Positions 6,383 through 14,550 of a stretch of 36,762 nt of DNA are shown in pieces (within the stretch, counting starts at the first letter, position 1; each line of letters begins with the position of its first letter). The notes under the pieces were generated by a model that saw nothing but the letters and a program-made list of their open reading frames with translations, did not search any database and was not told the origin of the DNA. Source of the DNA: UBA917 sp964435085 (GTDB lineage: Bacteria; Patescibacteriota; Patescibacteriia; Patescibacteriales; Patescibacteriaceae); the NCBI GenBank assembly GCA_964435085.1, contig CAYSXQ010000007.1, forward strand, positions 1-36,762, given 5' to 3'. Both the position numbers and the translations under genes were made by a program.

Positions 6383-7810
6383 TTAAGTTCTGTTAAAGCA
6401 AGTTTGAGTGCAAGAGCAAGTGCTGGTATCACCAATATAGTTACAGCCACAGAAAGCTCCGCCATTAACACAGGTGTTATTAGAGCAGCAAGGCAGTTTC
6501 CAGCCGGACGGATAAGGCATAGGGGAGCCAAGAGCATTGTAGCCTCCAGGGAAGCCGCCAGCCTGGCAAAGTCCATTACAAGTGGTATTGGCTGCGGCAC
6601 AGAACCAGCTAGTTCCGCCAACATAAGGTAGAGCAGTTCTGTTCTGCCCACATTTACCAGCTTCACACAAGCCACAGCTATAACCAGAAGAACAGCCACA
6701 GTTTACGGTTTTAGTGTTACCACAATTGTCTACTCCTGTGGTATTGCCACAAGTCAAAAGATTCATTCCGTTATAAGTCTGACAAAATTGCAGAGTTGTT
6801 TTGTCGGCAATACAATTACCAGCATTACTATCACAACAGCTGGTCGCGGCACAGGCTGTGTTGCAAGTTCCACCACAACCATTGCTGACGCCAGAGCACT
6901 TACCGGTTGCGCCGCCGCATTGACTTGGCGTACAAGAACAGGAGCCATCAAGGTTGCCAATACAAACTCTGTTAGTATTGCCACCGCTAGTGGAGCAATT
7001 GTGCGGTTGATTGTCGCTGTATACACCGCAAGCGCCGGCTCCATTGCAAGTACCGGTGAAACAATTGCTTTCATCGCACTCATTCTTTAGATCCTGGCCA
7101 GCGTTTTGATTGGTGCAACTACCATTGACACAGCGACGACAAAGTCCTGGGCAGTCAGCATCAGCTCCGCAAGATCCGTTATTTACACAAGTTCCGCTAG
7201 CTGAGCAGAATTTGCCCACTGGACAAGCACCTGGCTGGCCAGTTGTCGCACCGACCACGCAAGTACAGGTATAATTAGCAGCGGGATTACAAAAATTATT
7301 ATTTACATTATTACAAGCAGTAGCCGGACAAGGTTGACCACAGCCATTATCACCGCCGCACTTGTTAACACAAGTCCCATTAGTGCAAGGAGCACAATAG
7401 TGATTAGGTGTCGCAATACATGGTCCAGGTCCAGCATCTTGGACTTGCGTCCCAAGGCACCAGTTTAGATGATAAGACAAACCATTATTGTCTTGGCGAT
7501 AGAGATACTCATTGATAGCACAAGGTCCATCAACTGCTTTAGGGTTAGCAGGAATTTTGCCAATGACTAAATCTTCGCCATTTTTCAGAGCGGCACCGAC
7601 GATAAACTGATTTTCAGGCGGATAGACTTCGTTATTTAATTTATATATTTCTAAGGCTTTGCGGATACTAGCTACATCGCTCATTCTACGACTATCTCTA
7701 GCTTTGCCTACGACCACCTTCAGTGATATAGTCGCTAAAGTGCTCAAAATACCAATAATAACTATGATGACGAGGATTTCGATTAGAGTAAATGCTTGTT
7801 TCGATTTCAT
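6383..7810 (-). CDS. Prepilin-like protein with a very Cys-rich extracellular domain
   Basis: 475-residue secreted protein. Residues 1-24 are a class III prepilin signal and hydrophobic stem, MKSKQA then FTLIEILVIIVIIGILSTLA, with cleavage expected after Ala6. Residues 30-120 look like the short pilin fold common in this group (ARDSRRMSDVASIRKALEIY, then a YPP and NPK/VDG loop). From about residue 96 on there are about 56 cysteines in irregular modules such as CGGDNGCGQPC, CGADADCPGLC, CSGVSNGCGGTC and CGCSSGYSCGLC. The tail replaces the usual short disulfide-bonded pilin end and is likely an extracellular, heavily cross-linked adhesin or stalk. The gene stands alone between a gap and groEL, far from the main pilin cluster. 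Its -10 box is about 9 bases before the ATG. Confidence 0.85.
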   Translation of the reverse strand: MKSKQAFTLIEILVIIVIIGILSTLATISLKVVVGKARDSRRMSDVASIRKALEIYKLNNEVYPPENQFIVGAALKNGEDLVIGKIPANPKAVDGPCAINEYLYRQDNNGLSYHLNWCLGTQVQDAGPGPCIATPNHYCAPCTNGTCVNKCGGDNGCGQPCPATACNNVNNNFCNPAANYTCTCVVGATTGQPGACPVGKFCSASGTCVNNGSCGADADCPGLCRRCVNGSCTNQNAGQDLKNECDESNCFTGTCNGAGACGVYSDNQPHNCSTSGGNTNRVCIGNLDGSCSCTPSQCGGATGKCSGVSNGCGGTCNTACAATSCCDSNAGNCIADKTTLQFCQTYNGMNLLTCGNTTGVDNCGNTKTVNCGCSSGYSCGLCEAGKCGQNRTALPYVGGTSWFCAAANTTCNGLCQAGGFPGGYNALGSPMPYPSGWKLPCCSNNTCVNGGAFCGCNYIGDTSTCSCTQTCFNRT

Positions 7811-7818
7811 ATTTCATT

Positions 7819-7824
7819 AGTATA
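7819..7824 (-). promoter_or_regulatory. -10 box of the Cys-rich prepilin gene
   Basis: TATACT on the minus strand, directly at the edge of the sequence gap, with its 3' end 9 bases from the ATG. The -35 would lie in the gap. Confidence 0.45.
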
Positions 7825-7924
7825 NNNNNNNNNNNNNNNNNNNNNNNNNNNNNNNNNNNNNNNNNNNNNNNNNNNNNNNNNNNNNNNNNNNNNNNNNNNN
7901 NNNNNNNNNNNNNNNNNNNNNNNN
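7825..7924. other. Assembly gap (100 N) between divergent genes
   Basis: Exactly 100 N between the Cys-rich prepilin and gatA. The flanks share no repeated sequence, so the true size is unknown. The gatA promoter is presumably in it. Confidence 0.95.
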
Positions 7925-7962
7925 ATTGACCACATAAGCTGCAAATGATAAGCTATTAATCT

Positions 7963-9399
7963 ATGAATCTCAATGAACTTACAATTTTAGAGGCACGCAC
8001 CCTTCTGGATAAAGGCAGTATTACTTCTGTTGAATTGACTGAAAGCTGTCTGGCTCGCATTAAAGAAATCGACAAGAAAATCCACGCTTGTCTCTCGCTT
8101 GCCCGCAAAGAGGCTTTGACTGAAGCTGGTTTAGCTGACAAGCGTCTGAGGGCAGGGGAGCGCAGTCCTTTACTCGGCATTCCTTATCTTGTCAAAGATA
8201 ATATCTTGACTAAGGGGCTTGCTACTACTGCTGCGTCTAAGATGCTCGAAAATTATATCGCGCCTTATGATGCGACGATCATCGCTAAATTACGCGCAGC
8301 TGGAGCTGTTTTGCTTGGCAAGACTAATCTCGACGAATTCGCCCATGGTGCCTCCACTGAATATAGCTACTTTGGCGAAACCAAAAATCCTTATGATTTG
8401 AAGCGCGCCCCTGGTGGCTCTTCTGGTGGTAGCGCCGCGGCTGTTGCTGCGAACATGTGCCTCTTTGCACTTGGTACTGACACTGGTGGCTCAATCCGTC
8501 ATCCAGCTAGCTTCTGTGGTGTGGTCGGTATGAAGCCGAGCTACGGCAAGCTTTCTCGCTTTGGTCTCATCTCGATGACTAGCTCGACCGATGTGCCTGG
8601 TGTAATTGCTAAGACTGTTAGCGATGCAGCTTTGGTTACAGAATTATTAGCAGGCGCTGACGAGCAAGACGCTACTAGTACTAGTGAAGCTTTTCATCAG
8701 GTGAAAGACTGGACACAGATGACTGTCGGCGTAGTCAAAGATTTTCAAAGCTCCGGTGCTGATGGAGCGATTATTAAAAAAATTGAACAGACTGTGCATT
8801 GGCTCAAAGAGCAGGGTGTTAAGGTTATTGATATTAATCTGCCACACGCCAAATACGGCGTCAGCGTCTATTGTATCATCACTCCAGCTGAAATTAGTTC
8901 TAATCTTGCGCGTTTCGATGGCTTACGTTTTGGCTTTCATGATGACAAAGCTGAGAATCTTGCCCAGGAGTATTTAGCTAACAGGGGAGGCGGCTTTGGC
9001 GACGAAGTTAAACGTCGCATCATGTTGGGTACCTATATTCTTTCAGCTGGCTACCACGATGCTTATTATCTACGCGCTCAAAAAGTTCGCTCACGTATTA
9101 TCGAAGATTTTACCCATGCCTTTAATCAAGTAGATTTACTGCTTGCACCAACCACACCTAGTTGCGCCTTTAAGCTCGGCTCCCAATCAGGCGATCCACT
9201 TAAGATGTATCTCGAAGATTATTTTCTCACTCCAGCAAGCCTCGCTGGTCTGCCAGCGGTCTCGGTTCCAGCTGGTCTAATCGGCAATTTACCTTTTGGT
9301 CTACAAATCATTGGCCCTAAATTCGGCGACCTTAATGTCTTGGCTCTCGCTGATGCTTGTGAGCAAGAATTTGGCCGTCTGGCTGCGCCGGAGCTATAA
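7963..9399 (+). CDS. gatA: Asp-tRNA(Asn)/Glu-tRNA(Gln) amidotransferase subunit A
   Basis: 478-residue amidase-signature enzyme, the glutaminase subunit of GatCAB, which converts mischarged Glu-tRNA(Gln) or Asp-tRNA(Asn) to the correct aminoacyl-tRNA. The Ser-cisSer-Lys triad is visible: Lys78 in YLVKDN, Ser153 in GGSSGGSAAA, and Ser177 in GTDTGGSIRHPASFCG. These are each one residue off the S. aureus numbering. Length is normal. The ATG at 7963 fits the usual N-terminus (LNELTILEARTLLDKG). gatC is 27 kb away in this window and gatB is not here, so the complex is encoded at scattered loci. A DsbA-like gene follows after 12 bases. Confidence 0.98.
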   Translation: MNLNELTILEARTLLDKGSITSVELTESCLARIKEIDKKIHACLSLARKEALTEAGLADKRLRAGERSPLLGIPYLVKDNILTKGLATTAASKMLENYIAPYDATIIAKLRAAGAVLLGKTNLDEFAHGASTEYSYFGETKNPYDLKRAPGGSSGGSAAAVAANMCLFALGTDTGGSIRHPASFCGVVGMKPSYGKLSRFGLISMTSSTDVPGVIAKTVSDAALVTELLAGADEQDATSTSEAFHQVKDWTQMTVGVVKDFQSSGADGAIIKKIEQTVHWLKEQGVKVIDINLPHAKYGVSVYCIITPAEISSNLARFDGLRFGFHDDKAENLAQEYLANRGGGFGDEVKRRIMLGTYILSAGYHDAYYLRAQKVRSRIIEDFTHAFNQVDLLLAPTTPSCAFKLGSQSGDPLKMYLEDYFLTPASLAGLPAVSVPAGLIGNLPFGLQIIGPKFGDLNVLALADACEQEFGRLAAPEL

Positions 9400-9411
9400 G
9401 GTCATTGTTAT

Positions 9412-10158
9412 ATGAAAATGAACAACAAAAACATCTGGATCATAGCAGCTAGCATTAGTTCTTTCTTGTTGGTTATTTTACTGACTACTTTTATTTATTC
9501 TTCGCTTCAGCAAAAAGAAGAATTTGCCCTCTGGCCTCAAGACGACTCAAGAGCTTTGCTTGCTCAAAATCAAGCCGCTCTCAAAAATGCTAATAACAAA
9601 CCGGCGGCAGAAATTCATGACTTTGATCCTAGTCGTGACTATTTTGAAGGTAGTGCCAAGGCCAAAGTTAAATTGATCGTCTATGCTGATTTTGATTGTC
9701 CTTTTTGCAAAGACTTTAATCCAGTTCTCACTGCTCTAGCTCCAGTCTTCAAAAAAGATTTAGTTATTATCTATCGTAATTTTCCTCTTGATTCTCATCC
9801 TCTGGCTCTGGGAGCGGCTAACGCCTGGCTCTGTGCAGCCGAGCAAGGTAAGTGGCGCGAGGCCAAAGACGCTCTCTACGACATGACTAACAAGACTTCT
9901 GAAAAATACTTAGCTATGGCCAGTAGCTTGAATCTTAACAAAAAACAATTTGCCGATTGTCTAAGCTCAGAAAAATACAACAAGCAAATCATAGCTGACA
10001 AAGCCGAAGCCAAAGCAGCTGGTATTTCCGGCACGCCAACCAGCTTCCTCAATGACATTATCCTGCCAGGTGCCTATCAGATCGAAGATTTTACAGATTC
10101 TACTGGCAACACCAGAAAGGGTCTAAAAAGCCTAATTAATCAACAATTAGCCAAATAA
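9412..10158 (+). CDS. Membrane-anchored DsbA-like thiol-disulfide oxidoreductase
   Basis: 248-residue protein with an uncleaved N-terminal membrane anchor (about residues 8-30) and an extracytoplasmic thioredoxin fold. The fold starts at KVKLIVYADFDCPFCKDFNPV, with the CPFC active site at Cys96/Cys99, and the cis-proline loop is GISGTPTS (Pro209). The alpha-helical insert between them (residues about 125-195) is typical of DsbA/Thioredoxin_4 proteins. It probably introduces disulfides into exported proteins, for which the Cys-rich pilins in this window are obvious candidate substrates (inference). Two more cysteines (in WLCAAE and FADCLS) lie in the helical insert. It follows gatA closely and is probably co-transcribed. 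No VKOR or DsbB partner is in the window. Confidence 0.9.
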   Translation: MKMNNKNIWIIAASISSFLLVILLTTFIYSSLQQKEEFALWPQDDSRALLAQNQAALKNANNKPAAEIHDFDPSRDYFEGSAKAKVKLIVYADFDCPFCKDFNPVLTALAPVFKKDLVIIYRNFPLDSHPLALGAANAWLCAAEQGKWREAKDALYDMTNKTSEKYLAMASSLNLNKKQFADCLSSEKYNKQIIADKAEAKAAGISGTPTSFLNDIILPGAYQIEDFTDSTGNTRKGLKSLINQQLAK

Positions 10159-10198
10159 TTGACTAAAAGGCTATTATATATTAAATTACTACTGCTCT

Positions 10199-10295
10199 GT
10201 CATTCTGGAACGAAGCGGAGCGCAGTGATAGAATCCCGTGCTACAAGCTTATTCACGAGATGCTATCGCTTCACTCCGTTACGCTCCAGCATGAC
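10199..10295. repeat. Palindromic GTCAT-type repeat element, 97 bp
   Basis: Starts GTCATTCTGGAACGAAGCGG and ends with the imperfect reverse complement CTCCGTTACGCTCCAGCATGAC; AATCCCGTG and CACGAGATGC pair further in. It lies between the dsbA-like gene and tRNA-Ser. An open frame running through it is not a gene. Together with tRNA-Ser this accounts for most of the 337-base spacer. Confidence 0.75.
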
Positions 10296-10307
10296 GGTTT
10301 CAAAATT

Positions 10308-10397
10308 GGAGAGTTCGCATAGTGGTCTAGTGCGGTCGCCTGGAAAGCGGCTAAGGTGTTAAAGCCTTCGAGGGTTCGAATCCCTCATTCTCCGCCA
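10308..10397 (+). tRNA. tRNA-Ser with anticodon GGA
   Basis: Class II tRNA with acceptor GGAGAGT/ATTCTCC, anticodon stem GTCGC/GCGGC, loop CTGGAAA (anticodon GGA, Ser UCC/UCU), a long variable arm, T-arm GAGGG/CCCTC with loop TTCGAAT, discriminator G and an encoded CCA. Confidence 0.95.
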
Positions 10398-10495
10398 AAA
10401 TTTGAAGCGCGATTTTGCTGTCTTATGCAAAATCAAAAACCGTCAACCTCAAAAAATACGGTTAAATAATTTAATTTTTAAACTACTTAAGAGAT

Positions 10496-11889
10496 ATGCC
10501 TAAGAAAATCTGGTTTTTGTATTTGACTATTCTCATCGACATGATCGGTATCGGCGTGCTGATTCCGGTTATTCCTCAGCTTTTGGGTGAGTCGGGCTCT
10601 AGTGCTTTTTTGCTTGATCCTTCACAAGAAAAACTCGGCTTCATCTTGCTCGGTTTCCTTTCGGCTATCTATCCCATCGCCATGTTCTTCGCTGCCCCTA
10701 TTCTCGGCGCTCTGTCTGATAAATTCGGTCGTCGTCCAGTCTTGCTGCTCTCAATTCTCGGCACTGCTGTCGGCTACTTTCTCTTCACTTGGGCGATTGT
10801 GATTAAGAATATTCCGCTGCTCTTCTTCTCTCGATTAGTTGATGGTCTGACTGGCGGTAATATCTCTACTGTCCAAGCTTCTATCACTGACCAAGTTGAT
10901 CCCGAACATCGCGCCAAGGCCTTTGGTCTGATGGGTGCCACCTTTGGTATCGGCTTCATTCTCGGTCCCTTTATCGGTGGCAAACTGGCTGATCCGCATG
11001 TCTTGTCATGGTTCAATGCTTCCACACCTTTTCTTTTTGCTGGCATTCTGGCTTTTGTTAATTTCCTCTCCATTTATCTATTCTTTGTCGAAACCAATAT
11101 GCACATCGACAAAGACCGTGTCATTAAGTTCTTTAGCTCTGTTAGTAATTTATTTAAAATCAAAAAACTTAATCACGAATTGCGCTACTTGTTGATCGTC
11201 TCATTCCTTTTCAATGCTGGTTTTGCTTTCTTTACCTCTTTCTTCAATGTCTATCTGACTAATCATTTTAATTTTAGTGTCGGTGAGATTGGTAACTTCT
11301 TTGGTTATATCGGCATCTGTTCTATTCTGACACAATTAGTCGTAGTCCGTTATGTCTCTAATAAGTTCAGTCACATCTCTATCTTGCGCTTTGCTTATCC
11401 AGCTGTGGCCATCGCTACTGTACTCTATCTCTTGCCTGATCAGTCCTGGTGGCTCTTTGTCATCACGCCTTTCTTTGCCATTCCTAATGGACTGCAGATG
11501 GCTAANNNNNNNNNNNNNNNNNNNNNNNNNNNNNNNNNNNNNNNNNNNNNNNNNNNNNNNNNNNNNNNNNNNNNNNNNNNNNNNNNNNNNNNNNNNNNNN
11601 NNNNNGGCTCTTTGTCATCACGCCTTTCTTTGCCATTCCTAATGGACTGCAGATGGCTAATTTCTCGGCGCTCCTTGCTAAACGCACTCCGCCTAGTGAG
11701 CGTGGCGAGACTCTTGGCATCAGCTCATCTTTCAACTCGCTTGGTCAGGCCTTACCACCGCTACTTGCCGGCTTCATTGCCGTTGCTTTTAGCTCAGCTG
11801 CACCGATTTGGATCGCCGGCTTCTTCCTGCTACTTGCTGCCACGGTCTTTTGGATGACTGAGAAGGATGTCGAAGCTTCTATTGTGTAA
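10496..11889 (+). CDS. MFS transporter (TetA/DHA1-like), apparently split by an assembly gap
   Basis: Twelve-helix major facilitator, proton-driven efflux type. TM1 has the acidic residue in LTILIDMIGIGVLIPVIP, and the loop after TM2 has the MFS signature GALSDKFGRRPVLL. GGNISTVQASITD and FGIGFILGPFIGG correspond to helices 4-5. A 100-N gap interrupts the gene, but the 55 bases before it (11451-11505) are repeated exactly after it (11606-11660). Removing the gap and one copy restores a single frame of 412 residues, continuing NGLQMANFSALLAKRTPP to the stop at 11889. This is the usual length. The substrate cannot be told; resemblance to tetracycline/multidrug exporters is general. It ends in a terminator shared with thyX. 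Confidence 0.92.
11506..11605. other. Assembly gap (100 N) flanked by a 55-bp duplication
   Basis: Positions 11451-11505 and 11606-11660 are identical (55 bases). This is what a scaffolder leaves when two contigs overlapping by one k-mer are joined by N instead of merged. The gap is probably not real. Confidence 0.93.
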
Positions 11890-11899
11890 TACAAATAAA

Positions 11900-11932
11900 A
11901 AAGCCTGTACATTTGTACAGGCTTTATTTTTT
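11900..11932. terminator. Bidirectional terminator between MFS gene and thyX
   Basis: 11-bp stem AAAGCCTGTAC/GTACAGGCTTT with loop ATTT, followed by ATTTTTT on the plus strand and by TTATTTG on the minus strand. It lies in the 41-base gap between two convergent genes. Confidence 0.88.
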
Positions 11933-13646
11933 AATCCTTTAGTAAATTAAGTTTTTGTAATTTAGTTTCAATCTTCTTGGCTTCACCACGACGAGCAAAG
12001 TCATAGTCGTTCATGTCAACTAAGAAGTGCTTAGTTATCAAAGGATAGAGCTGTTCTAATTTTTTAAAAATTAGTTGCTCAACCTTTCTATAGTCAGGAT
12101 GACCCGCTGGAATTGTTCTTAGTTCTCCTTCCCAGAAACATTCTCTGAGATTTTTATGCTGTACGAAGCGCATGCGATGAGCTAGGCAAGTAGCATATTG
12201 AGCTAAATTTCCATTGCGCTTAGCAATCTTTTTAAAGACTTTACTCATAGTATCAAGAGCTGCTCCGTAAGAGCTGTCTAGATTACTGTCAACAAGTACT
12301 TGCGGTATGTCGTAGCCATGATGACAACTAAATGATTGTCTCATTTGCGTTAGCATGCGATGACGATGTAAATCTCGCCAAGCGCCTATATTCATGACAA
12401 TTTCAATTGTCACATAACACATTTCAAACGCTCTCCCGACCTTCATCCATTTAACTTCTCGACCACTCAGATATTTAGTGATGATCTTGTCTCTTTGTGT
12501 TTCATCCATTTCAAGCACTTGAGCATAGGTATCATCCCAGGATTCGTGATAATCGGCAGTGTTAAAAATCATAGCCGTGATAGCTTTTTCTATTGGGTCG
12601 CAGTCTATAATTTTTACCGCTAATCGGTCTTCCTTTAGTTCACTGGCTATAATCAGTTCACTTACTTCTTGTGATTCATCTCTGAGACGTTCTGTTTTGC
12701 CAGCCAGATATTTCTGATAATGAACACTTTTATCCGAGTCGTCATTAACACGTCGGAACAAGGAGGGGGTTCTCTGCGATAGCTCTTCTCTGGCTCTAGC
12801 TGCTGCCCAACGGATTTCTCCTAAAGAGTGCTCTTGACCACGGTTAATAAGGTGTTCAAAAGCTTGAGCATTGCCGTAGAAGGCGACTTGCGATTGTGTT
12901 CCCATTGGCAGTAAGCCTCGCAAGCTATCAAAGGCTTTCTTTTCAATATCACTTGCTTTGACTTCTGGATATTTTTCAGTGAGCCAAGATTTCAGCGGAG
13001 TTATTAGCTCGGAGTAAGTCTCAAACAGTAACTCGTTAGCCGCTTCAAATTCCTCAAGTGAGGTATCATTATCTAAGTCAGGATCTGTATAGTAGCGGTA
13101 GCGACCAGCAACTTTGGTATCGTAAGGCACATAGCGGGTTGATTGTTCAATCGGCGCTAGACCTATTCTTTGGTCTTCAAAGTGCTTGATAGTTATTTGC
13201 GAGATGTTGGCAAAGACTAAGTGCATGCCAGTCATCTGGGCAATAGAGTCATCGCCATACTGAGCTAGCCATTTCGTATAGAAGTCCCTAGCTCGTTTAT
13301 TAGCAAAGATTTTGCGAAATGGATGTCTGTGCAAGAAGTCTATGAAAGCTTGCATTTCACTAGCTTGATCGAGTTTTTCTTGCCATGTTGCCTTAGTATC
13401 TTTTTCCTTGTCAAAGACCGGATAAAGCATCGGCTTGATATAGTCTCTTAAGAAAATTGTCCTTAAGTCACCAGTCGCTCTACTTGCTCTCGACATCAAA
13501 GCGCCAACTAATTCAGGGTCAGGGATCACTGCCAGATAAACTGACTGATCCAAATTACTGAAAAAGGGCTCAATCAAATAACGGTCCTTGGCTGAATATT
13601 CATCAGCTACAAAAGGCGGCGCATAGCGCTGCAAATTTTCGTCCAT
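11931..13646 (-). CDS. thyX: Tandem-domain flavin-dependent thymidylate synthase-like protein
   Basis: 571-residue protein built from two ThyX-like domains, about twice the length of ordinary ThyX, which makes dTMP from dUMP with FAD and methylene-tetrahydrofolate. The second domain has the FAD signature RHR-X7-S exactly (residues 428-438, LHRHRMLTQMRQS). However, it lacks the following Ser-x-Arg (SFSCHH instead). The first domain has lost RHR (FEDQRIG) but keeps the nucleotide-side motif EQSTRYV (167-173), and RGLLPMGTQSQVAFYGNAQAFEHLI (243-267) matches the C-terminal helix of ThyX. The two halves therefore seem complementary. Activity is plausible but not shown. A TTGACT-17-TACTAT promoter and an AAGGA site precede it. 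It is divergent from ung. Confidence 0.85.
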   Translation of the reverse strand: MDENLQRYAPPFVADEYSAKDRYLIEPFFSNLDQSVYLAVIPDPELVGALMSRASRATGDLRTIFLRDYIKPMLYPVFDKEKDTKATWQEKLDQASEMQAFIDFLHRHPFRKIFANKRARDFYTKWLAQYGDDSIAQMTGMHLVFANISQITIKHFEDQRIGLAPIEQSTRYVPYDTKVAGRYRYYTDPDLDNDTSLEEFEAANELLFETYSELITPLKSWLTEKYPEVKASDIEKKAFDSLRGLLPMGTQSQVAFYGNAQAFEHLINRGQEHSLGEIRWAAARAREELSQRTPSLFRRVNDDSDKSVHYQKYLAGKTERLRDESQEVSELIIASELKEDRLAVKIIDCDPIEKAITAMIFNTADYHESWDDTYAQVLEMDETQRDKIITKYLSGREVKWMKVGRAFEMCYVTIEIVMNIGAWRDLHRHRMLTQMRQSFSCHHGYDIPQVLVDSNLDSSYGAALDTMSKVFKKIAKRNGNLAQYATCLAHRMRFVQHKNLRECFWEGELRTIPAGHPDYRKVEQLIFKKLEQLYPLITKHFLVDMNDYDFARRGEAKKIETKLQKLNLLKD

Positions 13647-13653
13647 GGTCTTG

Positions 13654-13658
13654 TCCTT
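13654..13658 (-). promoter_or_regulatory. Shine-Dalgarno site of thyX
   Basis: AAGGA on the minus strand, 7 bases before the ATG at 13646. This is one of few clear ribosome sites in the window and supports the chosen start. Confidence 0.7.
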
Positions 13659-13691
13659 ATAAATTGTAAAAGATCTAATAATTACAGGGCT

Positions 13692-13720
13692 ATAGTAGAG
13701 GAGGGGCTATTTTAAGTCAA
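13692..13720 (-). promoter_or_regulatory. thyX promoter
   Basis: On the minus strand, TTGACT (13720-13715), a 17-base spacer, and TACTAT (13697-13692). The leader would be about 40 bases and include the AAGGA site. Confidence 0.75.
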
Positions 13721-13783
13721 GTTATCAATTAATGTTAGTCATTTTTTGTTTGACTCAGAGCTCATTTTCAATTAAATTATAGA

Positions 13784-13789
13784 TATAAT
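13784..13789 (+). promoter_or_regulatory. -10 box of ung, close to the start codon
   Basis: Perfect TATAAT ending 8 bases before the ATG at 13798, so the transcript would start at or next to the start codon. No Shine-Dalgarno site. Confidence 0.6.
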
Positions 13790-13797
13790 AATAAACT

Positions 13798-14469
13798 ATG
13801 GCGAGTCAAGTAAAAATTGAGCCAAGTTGGGCTGAGCAACTGGCGGTCTATTTTGACACAGAAAAATTCAAGAGTCTTTCTGACTTTATCCGCTCGGAAT
13901 ACCTCAGTAAAACCGTCTATCCCAAGCCTGAAAATATCTTCAAGGCCTTCTGGCTGACACCTTTTCCGGAAGTCAAAGTCGTCATCCTTGGTCAAGATCC
14001 TTATCACGGCGCTGGTCAAGCTCATGGCCTTTGCTTCTCAGTGGCTGATGGCATTAAGCCACCGCCATCACTCGTCAATATCTACAAAGAACTCGAGGCA
14101 GATCTCGGCGTCAAAAAAGATTTCACATCAGGTAATCTAGAGGGCTGGGCGAGACAAGGCGTCTTCTTGCTTAATGCAATACTCACAGTGGTAGCAAGTA
14201 CTCCGGCTTCTCATCAGAAGCTAGGCTGGGAAGACTTTACTGACGAGGTCATCAAGATTATTTCCCAGCGCAAAGAGCATGTCGTCTTTGTTCTCTGGGG
14301 CAATTACGCCAGAGCTAAGAAAGTCTTGATTGATCAAACTAAGCATCTAGTCATTGAAGCTCCGCATCCTTCACCATTTTCAGCCTACTCAGGATTTTTT
14401 GGTTCTAAGCCTTTTTCGCAGATTAATTGTTATTTAAAACAACAAGGCAAGGCTGAGATTAACTGGTGA
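13798..14469 (+). CDS. ung: Uracil-DNA glycosylase, family 1
   Basis: 223-residue Ung that removes uracil from DNA to start base excision repair. The water-activating loop VVILGQDPYHGAGQAHGLCFS has catalytic Asp67 and His70. The uracil-binding/Leu-loop region is HPSPFSAYSGFFGSKPFSQIN with His190. GVFLLNAILTV and VVFVLWGNYARAKK are the other family motifs. Length matches E. coli Ung. It is transcribed away from the thyX-like gene across a 151-base spacer, so a dTMP-synthesis gene and the gene that clears misincorporated dUMP sit back to back. Stop is TGA, which shows that TGA is not recoded. Confidence 0.98.
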   Translation: MASQVKIEPSWAEQLAVYFDTEKFKSLSDFIRSEYLSKTVYPKPENIFKAFWLTPFPEVKVVILGQDPYHGAGQAHGLCFSVADGIKPPPSLVNIYKELEADLGVKKDFTSGNLEGWARQGVFLLNAILTVVASTPASHQKLGWEDFTDEVIKIISQRKEHVVFVLWGNYARAKKVLIDQTKHLVIEAPHPSPFSAYSGFFGSKPFSQINCYLKQQGKAEINW

Positions 14470-14481
14470 TAAGCTGGTATA

Positions 14482-14509
14482 TTGCTTTTTAAGTTATTGT
14501 CTGTATAAT
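14482..14509 (+). promoter_or_regulatory. Promoter of the 14551 gene
   Basis: TTGCTT at 14482-14487, a 16-base spacer, and TATAAT at 14504-14509. Confidence 0.7.
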
Positions 14510-14550
14510 GATAAAAAATTGTTATTTTCAAACTAATTAAGGAGTAAGTC

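Noticed and set aside
6404..7090. Several 75-109 codon frames on both strands within the Cys-rich prepilin
   Set aside because: All overlap the 475-residue gene; the repetitive Cys/Gly/Asn codon use opens other frames.
10159..10362. 67-codon plus-strand frame after the DsbA-like gene
   Set aside because: It reads through the palindromic repeat and into tRNA-Ser; no start signal and no protein-like composition.
10411..10434. GATTTTGC/GCAAAATC hairpin after tRNA-Ser
   Set aside because: The stem is real but is followed by A residues, not T, so it is not an intrinsic terminator on the plus strand; no other role can be supported.
11451..11660. 55-bp direct repeat as a biological duplication or att site
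   Set aside because: It flanks an exact 100-N run and the same length of repeat recurs at another gap; an assembly overlap explains both.
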